A DNA stretch of 12,115 bases from the NCBI GenBank assembly GCA_021790955.1, contig JAJYFI010000017.1:1-12115 (forward strand), given 5' to 3'. This DNA comes from a bacterium (GTDB lineage: Bacteria > Elusimicrobiota > Elusimicrobia > UBA1565 > UBA9628). Below, in pieces: positions 1 to 6,402 of this stretch; within the stretch, counting starts at the first letter, position 1, and each line of letters begins with the position of its first letter. The notes below the pieces were generated by a model. It ran no database searches. It was not told where the DNA came from and saw only the letters and a list, made by a program, of their open reading frames with translations. Both the position numbers and the translations under genes were made by a program.

Positions 1-2
1 TC

Positions 3-1859
3 TTGGCGGCCCGGCCCGCCCGTGCGGAAACCGCTTCATCAACCGCCCCCCCGGCGGCCTTGCCTTGGGCGATGCCGCGCGCGGGATCGACGGAATCGTT
101 GGCGCGCGTCCCCGCCTTGGCCCTTCACCTTCCCGTCTTCGCCCAAGCCGCCGCCGGCGTCGGCGTGGCCGCCGTTGAGAGGGACCCGGACGGGGTCGTG
201 AGGCGGCAGGCCCCCGTGTTGGCCGTCGACGGCCAAGTCGTGCCCTCGTTTCCCCTCGCGTTGGCGTCGTTGTCCATGGGCGCCAGCCCCGGCCGCCTGA
301 CGGTCGTTCCCGGCCGCCGCGTGGCCGGGAACGGCATCGATGTCCCTCTTTCCGCGTCGGGGACCGTCCTCATCGACTTTTACGGGCCGTCGAGGACTTA
401 TCTTCCCTATCCGGCCTGGGAGGCGCTGTCGGGCAAGATCCCGGCCTCGGCCTTCTACGACAAGATCGTCCTCATCGGCCCCACGGCCCGCGAATCGGCT
501 CCCTCCTATAAGACCGCCGTCGATCGCGCCATGACGGGGCTGGAGCTGGCTGCCAACGAGCTTCAGAACATCCTCGACCGCAATTTCATCCTTCCGGCGC
601 CGCGGGGGGAACGCTGGGAGGGAGGGCTGTGGGGCTTCGCCGCCTTTTTCGCGGCCATCCTCCTTCCCTTCATGGGAGCGACCTGGGCCGTCGCCGTCGC
701 ATGGCTTTTTTCCTGCGCGCTGGTCGGCGTCGGGGTCTATTTCATGACGCAGGGGTTCTGGCTCGTCGTGGCCGGACCGGCGTCGGCGATCTTCCTCTCC
801 GCTCTCGTGGTGGCTTTCACGCGGGTCGCATGGTTCGCGTTCCTGGGCCGGCGCGGCCTGAAAAGGGAGAAGGAATCTCCGGCGGTCGCGGGGGCGCGGG
901 CCGCCCTCCCGGCCCCCGGCGCGGGCGAGACGGCCGCCGCGGCTCCTAAAACGCTCAACGGCGGCTCTTCCTCGAAGCCCGCCGGCGATTCGATCCCCTA
1001 CGAAATCTTGAGGGAGATCGACGGTTTCGTGCTGGGACAAGGTCAAAGCGCCGCGGCGGGGAAGGACCCTCGCCACGGCGGCGAGGTGCTCGTCATTTCG
1101 CGCCGTTTCTCTTCCTTGGACGACGCCACGGCCTTTCTCGCCGAAGGCCCCGTGCTTGTCTCTTTTGAGCATCCGAACTTCCTGCATGTCCTTGATTTCG
1201 GCGAGGCGGGGCGGACCGGGTATCTCGCGGCGGAGATGCCGGCGGGGCCGACCTTGGCCGCGCGGCTGCGCAGCGGACCGCCCCTCAGCGTGGAGGCGGC
1301 CCTGGGGCTCATGGCCGACCTTTGCGGCGCTCTCGAGGCGGCGTCCAAGGCCGGGATTCCCGTCGGAGCCGTCCATCCGGCCTCCATCGCGCTGGGCCGC
1401 GACGGCGCCCCGAAGCTTCTCAATTACTGGGGCGGCGGCCTTCCCGCCGCGGCAAGCGCCGGTGCCGCGGGCGGAGAGCCGAAGAAGGACGACATCGCCT
1501 ATCTGAGCCCCGAGGCCGTCGCGGGAAAGCCGCTCGGCATCGCGTCCGCCGTGTTTTCCTCGGGAGTCCTCCTCTATGAGCTGTTGACGGGCAAGCATCC
1601 CTTTTTAAGGCCCGAGGACGGCCTCGGCGAGCTGGTCTTTAAAATCGTCAACGATCCCCTGATGCCGCTCTCCGAGCTCAACCCCGCCGCGCCCCGCTGC
1701 GCTCAGGAGATCGTCATGCGGGCCATGGCGAAGGCGCCTGGAGAGCGCTACGCGGGCCCCGGGGAGATGGCCGCGTCCTTGCGGAGCTGCCTGGCCTCGA
1801 TGATCGAGCCGGCCGCGTCGGCCCCGGCCGCCAAGGTCGCGGGAGCGGGACCGGCATGA
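3..1859 (+). CDS. CHASE2-domain membrane protein with C-terminal pseudokinase domain (5' end outside window)
   Basis: The frame is open from the window edge, so the N-terminus is missing; the TTG at position 3 is not a convincing start. Visible residues about 30-200 match the C-terminal half of a CHASE2 extracytoplasmic sensor (ERDPDGVVRR at 59-68, YDKIVLIGPTA at 152-162). Three hydrophobic helices follow at about 207-282, then a low-complexity Ala/Pro linker (about 290-330) and a serine/threonine-kinase-like fold (about 332-600). The kinase fold is recognisable from the LGQG loop (344-347), LSPE (501-504), SSGVLLYELLTGKHPF (519-534) and the late Arg in GERY (580-583). Catalytic residues are absent: the VAIK lysine is Ser366, the HRDIK stretch is shortened to VHPAS (457-461), DFG is NYW (474-476) and the subdomain IX Asp is Ala. 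It is therefore most likely a catalytically dead, sensing or scaffolding protein in the inner membrane. Its stop overlaps the start of the PP2C gene (ATGA), which suggests coupled translation. Confidence 0.88.
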   Translation: MAARPARAETASSTAPPAALPWAMPRAGSTESLARVPALALHLPVFAQAAAGVGVAAVERDPDGVVRRQAPVLAVDGQVVPSFPLALASLSMGASPGRLTVVPGRRVAGNGIDVPLSASGTVLIDFYGPSRTYLPYPAWEALSGKIPASAFYDKIVLIGPTARESAPSYKTAVDRAMTGLELAANELQNILDRNFILPAPRGERWEGGLWGFAAFFAAILLPFMGATWAVAVAWLFSCALVGVGVYFMTQGFWLVVAGPASAIFLSALVVAFTRVAWFAFLGRRGLKREKESPAVAGARAALPAPGAGETAAAAPKTLNGGSSSKPAGDSIPYEILREIDGFVLGQGQSAAAGKDPRHGGEVLVISRRFSSLDDATAFLAEGPVLVSFEHPNFLHVLDFGEAGRTGYLAAEMPAGPTLAARLRSGPPLSVEAALGLMADLCGALEAASKAGIPVGAVHPASIALGRDGAPKLLNYWGGGLPAAASAGAAGGEPKKDDIAYLSPEAVAGKPLGIASAVFSSGVLLYELLTGKHPFLRPEDGLGELVFKIVNDPLMPLSELNPAAPRCAQEIVMRAMAKAPGERYAGPGEMAASLRSCLASMIEPAASAPAAKVAGAGPA

Positions 1860-2632
1860 TCCAATCGCATCCCGTCCTTTCCGCCTCGGGTTTGTCGGAC
1901 CGCGGTCTCATCCGGAGCAACAACGAGGACCAGTGGGGCATGGAGGCGGAACTGGGGCTCTTCGTCGTCGCGGACGGTTTGGGCGGCCACAACTCCGGCG
2001 AAATCGCGAGCGCTCTCGCGGTCCGGACGTTCATGGACACGGCGGCGAAGCGCCGCGCCGAGGCGCCGGGGATTCCGGATCTCGCCGAGAGGCGGCGGTT
2101 GCTTGAGGCATGGATCAAGGCGGCCAACAGGGCGATCTTCGACCAGGCTCGGGCGCGGCCCCAGGACGCCGGCATGGGGACGACGATGGTCGCGGCGTGG
2201 GCGGGCTCCGGCGATCTCGCCTACGCCCACGTGGGCGACAGCAGGCTCTATCTTTTCCATGGAGGCCGGCTTGAGCGGCTGACGCAGGATCACAGCTGGG
2301 CGGCCGAGCAGGTGCGCCGGGGGCTGATGAGCCCGGAAGCGGCGCGACGGCCGGAAGTTTCAAGCGCGCTCACCCGAGCCGTCGGCCTCGACGCGGACGT
2401 GGCGGTGGACGTCGCGTCGCGTGCGATCGAGCCCGGCGACGTCCTTCTTCTCGCGAGCGACGGGCTCACCAATATGGTCGCGGATGCCGATATCGAAAGC
2501 CTCCTCGGCGTCTACCGGCGGGCCGCGGGCGAGGCCGCGCGCAGCCTTGTCGAGCGGGCGAAAGCCGCGGGAGGGATCGACAATATCACCGTCGTTGTCG
2601 CGAGGGTGGCGGGCAGCGGGAGAATGCGCTAA
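1856..2632 (+). CDS. PP2C-family serine/threonine protein phosphatase
   Basis: This is a compact 258-residue PP2C (Stp1/PrpC type), a metal-dependent Ser/Thr phosphatase that normally reverses kinase signalling in the cytoplasm. All family motifs are in order: RSNNEDQ (20-26), VVADGLGGH (37-45) with metal-binding Asp25, Asp40 and Gly41, then GMGTTMVAA, HVGDSRLYLF, LTQDHSW, LTRAVG, LLASDGLTN and the terminal IDNITVVVAR. There is no signal peptide or membrane segment, and the length is normal for the stand-alone bacterial form. The ATG at 1856 overlaps the upstream stop and has GGGAG at 1841-1845. The neighbour upstream is a kinase-like protein without catalytic residues, so the real opposing kinase is probably elsewhere in the genome, or the pseudokinase steers this phosphatase (inference). 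Confidence 0.95.
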   Translation: MIQSHPVLSASGLSDRGLIRSNNEDQWGMEAELGLFVVADGLGGHNSGEIASALAVRTFMDTAAKRRAEAPGIPDLAERRRLLEAWIKAANRAIFDQARARPQDAGMGTTMVAAWAGSGDLAYAHVGDSRLYLFHGGRLERLTQDHSWAAEQVRRGLMSPEAARRPEVSSALTRAVGLDADVAVDVASRAIEPGDVLLLASDGLTNMVADADIESLLGVYRRAAGEAARSLVERAKAAGGIDNITVVVARVAGSGRMR

Positions 2633-3288
2633 TGGAGATGGACGAAGCCGCGGTCGTCGACGAAATCATCAGGGTCTGCCGGCGTCTCAACGACAAGAAC
2701 ATGATCGCCTCGGCGGACGGCAACGTGAGCGTCCGCGTCCGCGACGATCGGATCGTGATGACGCCGACGGGGATCAACAAGGCCTTCCTCAAACCCGAGG
2801 ACATGGCCGTGATCTCCCCCGACGGGCGCGTCCTCCAGGGAAAACCTTCGAGCGAGCGGCTCATCCACTTGGAGGTCTACAACCATTGTCCCCAGGCGAA
2901 GGCCGTCGTCCACGCGCATCCGCCCGCCGCGGTCGCCTGGTCGGTGGCGCGTCCCTACCTCAAGGAGCTCCCTTCCGACTGCCTGCCGGAGGTGATTCTG
3001 GCCGTGGGCAGAATCCCCATCGTTCCCTACGCCAGGCCCTCGACCCCGGCGATGGCGGAGAAGCTCCAGCCCTTTCTCTGCAAGCACCGGGCCATGATCC
3101 TCGCCCGGCATGGGGCGCTGTGCTGGGGGGAAACCCTCCAAGAGGCCTACAACGGCATCGAGCGGGTCGAGCACGCCGCGTGGATCCTGCGCCTGGCGCA
3201 GGGTTTCGGAGGCCTTGCGCCGGTGCCGGGGGAGGAGCTCGCGGCCCTTCAGGGTTTGCGGCGCAAGCTCGGCGAAAGGATCCTCTAG
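2632..3288 (+). CDS. class II aldolase/adducin family protein, possible 5-deoxyribulose/methylthioribulose-1-phosphate aldolase
   Basis: At 218 residues it is close to E. coli L-fuculose-phosphate aldolase. Family motifs are present: GNVSV (30-34), MTPTGI (43-48), PSSE (72-75) with the presumed catalytic Glu75, HAHPP (94-98) and ARHGAL (158-163), giving zinc ligands His94, His96 and His160. These zinc enzymes cleave ketose 1-phosphates to DHAP and an aldehyde; MtnB dehydratases and L-ribulose-5-phosphate epimerases share the fold. Substrate cannot be read from the sequence alone. The immediate downstream gene is mtnA, whose product is methylthioribulose-1-phosphate, so the likely role is the Ald2/DrdA-type aldolase of the DHAP shunt, or alternatively MtnB of the methionine salvage pathway. 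Retention of the FucA-like Glu in PSSE favours the aldolase. The start ATG at 2632 overlaps the previous stop (TAATG) and has GGGAGA eight bases upstream; a second ATG lies two codons later. Confidence 0.9.
   Translation: MEMDEAAVVDEIIRVCRRLNDKNMIASADGNVSVRVRDDRIVMTPTGINKAFLKPEDMAVISPDGRVLQGKPSSERLIHLEVYNHCPQAKAVVHAHPPAAVAWSVARPYLKELPSDCLPEVILAVGRIPIVPYARPSTPAMAEKLQPFLCKHRAMILARHGALCWGETLQEAYNGIERVEHAAWILRLAQGFGGLAPVPGEELAALQGLRRKLGERIL
3275..3280 (+). promoter_or_regulatory. ribosome binding site deciding the mtnA start
   Basis: AAAGGA ends seven bases before the GTG at 3288, inside the 3' end of the aldolase gene. Together with the TAGTG overlap it supports GTG 3288 as the mtnA start; the long in-frame opening upstream of it runs through the aldolase and PP2C genes in the wrong frame. 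Confidence 0.55.
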
Positions 3289-4343
3289 TGAAAGACCTTG
3301 TCTCGATGGGCCTCGTCTGCGAGAAAGGCCGGCTCTGGGTCCTGGACCAAACGCTTCTTCCCAACAAGGAGGAGTGGTTGCGCGCCGACTCGCCGCCCCA
3401 AATGGCGTCTTTCATCCTTGACCTCAAGGTGCGGGGAGCTCCCTTGATCGGCGTCGCGGCGGCGGCGGCGCTGGCGCGGTGCGCCGAGGAGGGGGCGAGC
3501 TGGGAGGAGTTTAAGGGCGCGGCGATGCTCCTGCGACGGGCGCGCCCGACCGCCGTCAACCTCATGGCCGCGGTGGACCGGATGCTCGCGGCCTGCCGGC
3601 CCGCCGGAGGGAAGGCGGGAGGCAAGACGGCCTTGGCGGAAAGGGCTTGCGCCGAGGCGGAGCGCGTCTTCGACGAGGACGTGGCCCTTTGCCGCAGGAT
3701 CGCTGAGCGCGGCGCGCGCTTCATCCAGGACGGCGAGTCCGTCCTCACCCACTGCAACGCAGGGGGGCTCGCGACGGCCGGCATCGGCACGGCGGTCGGG
3801 GTCATCCGGGCGGCGCACGAGTCGGGCAAACGCGTCCACGTTTTCGTGGACGAGACCCGGCCGCTTCTTCAGGGAGCGCGGCTGACCGCCTGGGAGCTTG
3901 AGAGCCTCAAGATTCCCTATACGATCGTCTGCGACAACATGGCGGGAAGCCTGATGCGTCGCGGGAAGATCCGCGGGATTTTCGTGGGCGCCGACCGTAT
4001 CGCCCGCAACGGCGACTTCGCGAACAAGATCGGAACCTATCCCCTGGCCGTCCTCGCGCGCCATCACGGCGTCCCTTTTTACTGCGCCGCGCCGGTGACG
4101 ACCGTGGACCTCGCGATCGAGACGGGGGAGCGCATCCCGATCGAGGAACGCTCGCCGGAGGAAGTCAGGCGCGACTGGGGGCCCCGGCGAGCCCGCGTCT
4201 ATAACCCGGCCTTCGACGTCACCCCGGCGGAGCTTCTTGAGGCCATGATCCTCGACGTCGGGGTCGTCCGCCGCGCGGATCTCCTTAAGGGACGCCTTTC
4301 CTCCCGGGTGACGCTCAAGCCGCCGGCTCGGGCGCGGCGTTAG
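3288..4343 (+). CDS. mtnA: S-methyl-5-thioribose-1-phosphate isomerase
   Basis: MtnA converts 5-methylthioribose-1-phosphate (or 5-deoxyribose-1-phosphate) to the corresponding ribulose 1-phosphate in salvage of methylthioadenosine and 5'-deoxyadenosine. The 351-residue length is typical. Hallmarks are RGAPLIGVAAA (49-59), LTHCNAGGLAT (153-163) with catalytic Cys156, FVDETRPLLQGARLTA (186-201), and GADRIARNGDFANKIGT (234-250) with catalytic Asp236. These separate it from the related eIF2B-type subunits, although eIF2B-like ribose-1,5-bisphosphate isomerases share the fold. Translation most likely starts at GTG 3288, overlapping the aldolase stop; an ATG at 3306 is an alternative. No mtnK, mtnP or mtnN is visible, so the step that makes the sugar phosphate must be encoded elsewhere. 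Confidence 0.95.
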   Translation: MKDLVSMGLVCEKGRLWVLDQTLLPNKEEWLRADSPPQMASFILDLKVRGAPLIGVAAAAALARCAEEGASWEEFKGAAMLLRRARPTAVNLMAAVDRMLAACRPAGGKAGGKTALAERACAEAERVFDEDVALCRRIAERGARFIQDGESVLTHCNAGGLATAGIGTAVGVIRAAHESGKRVHVFVDETRPLLQGARLTAWELESLKIPYTIVCDNMAGSLMRRGKIRGIFVGADRIARNGDFANKIGTYPLAVLARHHGVPFYCAAPVTTVDLAIETGERIPIEERSPEEVRRDWGPRRARVYNPAFDVTPAELLEAMILDVGVVRRADLLKGRLSSRVTLKPPARARR

Positions 4344-4357
4344 CCGGCCGTTCGACC

Positions 4358-5422
4358 ATGCCCCGGAAGGCGTGGCTCGCGCTTGAAAACGGCCTGGTCT
4401 ACGAGGGCTTGTCCGTGGGCGCCGAGGGCGCGGCCGAGGGCGAGGTCGTTTTCAGCACTTCGATGACGGGTTATGTCGAGACCCTCACGGACCCCTCCTA
4501 TTGGGGGCAGATCGTGGTCGCGACGCACCCCCACGTCGGCAACCACGGCGTCCAGCCCTCGGATCGGCAATGGGAGCGCGTCGCGGCGTCGGGATTCGTG
4601 GTCGCGGACTCGGATTCTCCGGATTGCGAAGGCGAGGGGGGGCTCAGCCTGAGGCGCTTCCTCGTTCACGATCGGATCGTCGCCGCCGCGGGACTCCCCA
4701 CGCGCGGTCTCGCCCTTGAGATTCGCAAGGCCGGGGCGCTGCGCGGGGTGCTCACGACTGAAAAGGCGAGTTCCAGGGCTCTGCTGGCGCGCGCCAGGAA
4801 AGTCCCCGCCATGGCGGGGCGTTCCCTCGCGCACATCGTCAGCGTCCCGGCGCCCCGGGTTTACGGCCGATCGCGGCGGCGGGTCGCGCTTTGGGATTTC
4901 GGGGCCAAGCGCGCCTTGATCGACAGCTTGATCGAGGCCGGGGTTTCCGTCAAAGCCTTCCCATCCCGGGCCTCCGCGCAGGATCTTCTTGAGGAGCTCC
5001 CTGAGGCGGTCGTTCTCTCAAGCGGTCCGGGGGACCCCGCGGCCATGCGGCCCGAGATCGAGACGGCGCGCGAACTCCTGCGCGCGGGCGTCCCGCTCCT
5101 CGGCGTCTGCCTCGGCCACCAGCTTCTGGGCCTCGCCGCGGGGGCCTCGCGTTTGAAGCTTCGCTTCGGCCATCACGGGTCGAACCATCCGGTCACGGAC
5201 CTCGAGGCGGGACGCGTCCTCATCACGACGCAGAACCACGGGTTCGCCTTGAGATCCGGAAGCCTTCCCTCCGGCTGCCGGGAAACCCACCGCAGCCTCG
5301 ACGACGGGACGCTCGAGGGCTTCCGTCGCGGAAGACGGGCGCTCGGGCTGCAGTTTCATCCCGAGGGCGCGCCGGGGCCGCGGGAGGCGCGGGAGCTCGT
5401 GCGCCGCTTCTTGAACGGCTAA
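4358..5422 (+). CDS. carA: carbamoyl-phosphate synthase small (glutaminase) subunit
   Basis: CarA hydrolyses glutamine and passes ammonia to CarB for carbamoyl phosphate, used for pyrimidines and arginine. The N-terminal CPSase small-chain domain (about 1-165) has STSMTGYVETLTDPSY (34-48). The class I glutamine amidotransferase domain (about 174-354) has SSGPGDP (221-227), GVCLGHQLL (249-257) with nucleophile Cys251, GHHGSNHPV (271-279), TQNHGFA and QFHPEG (332-337) with His334 and Glu336. The 354-residue length is slightly short. The middle of the N-terminal domain is unusual: the usual SNWR-like motif is replaced by an acidic/Gly stretch near 85-96, and the customary GIDTR reads GLPTR (112-116). 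It starts 14 bases after mtnA with no clear Shine-Dalgarno. No carB follows; the stop overlaps the end of a reversed gene fragment. Confidence 0.93.
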   Translation: MPRKAWLALENGLVYEGLSVGAEGAAEGEVVFSTSMTGYVETLTDPSYWGQIVVATHPHVGNHGVQPSDRQWERVAASGFVVADSDSPDCEGEGGLSLRRFLVHDRIVAAAGLPTRGLALEIRKAGALRGVLTTEKASSRALLARARKVPAMAGRSLAHIVSVPAPRVYGRSRRRVALWDFGAKRALIDSLIEAGVSVKAFPSRASAQDLLEELPEAVVLSSGPGDPAAMRPEIETARELLRAGVPLLGVCLGHQLLGLAAGASRLKLRFGHHGSNHPVTDLEAGRVLITTQNHGFALRSGSLPSGCRETHRSLDDGTLEGFRRGRRALGLQFHPEGAPGPREARELVRRFLNG

Positions 5423-5566
5423 CGAGCGTCTCGTGGCAGTTTCTCGATCTTCTCTTCGATGGCCCGCCGCCGCTCGGGCGGGGGGTTGAGCCGCAGGGCC
5501 GCGGCGTAAAATTCCCGGGCTCGATCGGGCTTGCCCTCGAGGGCCGAGCAGCGCCGCGGCCTTGCC
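5419..5566 (-). pseudogene. remnant of a PorV-like gene 3' end, inverted relative to the gene at 9639-10874
   Basis: Read on the - strand this encodes a tail (SALEGKPDRAREFY, then AALRLNPPPERRRAI and EKIEKLPRDAR, stop at 5419-5421) nearly the same as the C-terminus of the PorV-like protein. At DNA level, 5458-5566 is the exact reverse complement of 10680-10705 joined to 10759-10841, that is 26 plus 83 identical bases. The 53 bases between the two copies of TCGGCCC in the intact gene are missing, which shifts the reading frame. The last 12 sense codons are related but diverged (GAA GAG AAG ATC GAG AAA against CGA GAG GCG ATC GAG AAG). Homology stops abruptly at 5566/5567. It is probably a decayed paralogue or a rearrangement scar; a metagenome misassembly is the main alternative. 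Confidence 0.8.
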
Positions 5567-6325
5567 GCCAACGCCTCTAAAGCCGGTCTTGTCCTGGCGG
5601 AAACGCGGCCGCCTCTTCGATTCTCGATCCTCGTCGTCGACGACGATCCGGAAACGGCCGATCTTTTGAAGGTGCTCTTCAATGTAGAATCTCATCGCAT
5701 CCTGGGGGCCTCCTCCGGCGTTCAGGGGCTTCGGATGGCCGCCAGCGAATCGCCGGAGCTTGTTCTTCTCGACCTGCGCATGCCCGGGATGACGGGGGAG
5801 GAAGTCTGCCGGCGGCTGAGGCAACAGGAGAAATCCTTTTACCTCCCCATCCTGGTTTACTCCGCGCATGTGGAACTTGGCTCGCGCGTCAACGCGATGG
5901 AACTGGGCGTGGACGGCTTTTTGCCGAAGCCCGCTCCCGTGGAGCTTTTGAAGTCAGCGATCATCGCCCTGATCCGCCGCCACCGCCTGCGCCAAAACGA
6001 CGCCGGAGCCGCGGTTCTGGGGGCGCTCTCCCTCAAGGCTGCGGAGCGTCGCCTCGATATTGCCGGGGGATCGAGCGCGGAACTGACCCCGATCGAGTGC
6101 GCGATATGCTCCCTCTTGATCGGCGCCGAAGGGCGCTTCGTGAGCCGCGAGCTGTTCTTGAAGAAGCTGGGATATCTCTGGCGCGCGGACGATCATGAGG
6201 CGCTCAAGGTCCACGTCAGCCACCTCCGCAAAAAGCTGGGCCCCTACGGGGGCCTCCTCGAATGCCGACGCGGAGAGGGCTATCGCTTGAACGCCGCCGA
6301 AGCCCGGCGCTTGTCGCCGTCTTAG
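5531..6325 (+). CDS. OmpR/PhoB-type response regulator (start uncertain, possibly 5'-truncated)
   Basis: This is a cytoplasmic two-component regulator. The receiver domain (about 30-150) has the acidic triad VVDDD (35-39), phosphoacceptor Asp81 in LLDLRMPGMTG, switch Ser111 and Lys133 in LPKP. The winged-helix DNA-binding domain (about 162-256) has LTPIECAICSLL, then VHVSHLRKKLG and RRGEGYRLN. The numbering assumes TTG 5531, the only ATG/GTG/TTG between the in-frame stop at 5507-5509 and the receiver domain. That TTG lies inside the inverted gene remnant and has no Shine-Dalgarno, and residues 1-29 look like translated junction sequence. The natural start may have been lost, or CTG 5594 may be used. 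No partner kinase is adjacent; the sensor gene at 10954 is a possible but unproven partner. Target genes are unknown. Confidence 0.88.
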   Translation: MPSRAEQRRGLAANASKAGLVLAETRPPLRFSILVVDDDPETADLLKVLFNVESHRILGASSGVQGLRMAASESPELVLLDLRMPGMTGEEVCRRLRQQEKSFYLPILVYSAHVELGSRVNAMELGVDGFLPKPAPVELLKSAIIALIRRHRLRQNDAGAAVLGALSLKAAERRLDIAGGSSAELTPIECAICSLLIGAEGRFVSRELFLKKLGYLWRADDHEALKVHVSHLRKKLGPYGGLLECRRGEGYRLNAAEARRLSPS

Positions 6326-6368
6326 CCGACCCCCGAAATTCGGCATCAGGCCGCGGGCAGGGCTGTCC

Positions 6369-6396
6369 TTGACAGGTCGGAGAGAGGGTTTATACT
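6369..6396 (+). promoter_or_regulatory. sigma70-type promoter for the NHL/FN3 surface protein
   Basis: TTGACA (6369-6374, perfect -35) and TATACT (6391-6396, five of six consensus bases) are separated by 16 bases. The predicted transcription start, about seven bases past the -10 box, falls at or next to the GTG start codon at 6403. The region is locally AT-richer than its surroundings. It separates the surface module from the response regulator. Confidence 0.75.
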
Positions 6397-6402
6397 CCCC
6401 TT

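Noticed and set aside
39..1598. 519-codon open frame on the - strand
   Set aside because: It is a by-product of high GC opposite the CHASE2/pseudokinase gene; its translation is Arg/Gly-rich without recognisable motifs. The same holds for the - strand frames at 3285-4067, 5018-5869, 8521-9636 and 9555-10709.
2421..3287. Long in-frame extension upstream of mtnA that would make a 640-residue protein
   Set aside because: It reads through the PP2C and aldolase genes in a shifted frame and gives Arg/Pro-rich sequence without domains; GTG 3288 with a Shine-Dalgarno is the natural start.
5567..5682. Continuation of the - strand frame upstream of the PorV remnant, including an ATG at 5682
   Set aside because: Homology to the PorV-like gene ends at 5566; the remainder is the antisense of the response-regulator receiver domain.
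6333..6343. Palindrome CCGAAATTCGG just after the response-regulator stop
   Set aside because: The stem is only five base pairs around one base and no T-tract follows, so it is too weak to call a terminator. It could be an operator, but no second copy was noticed.
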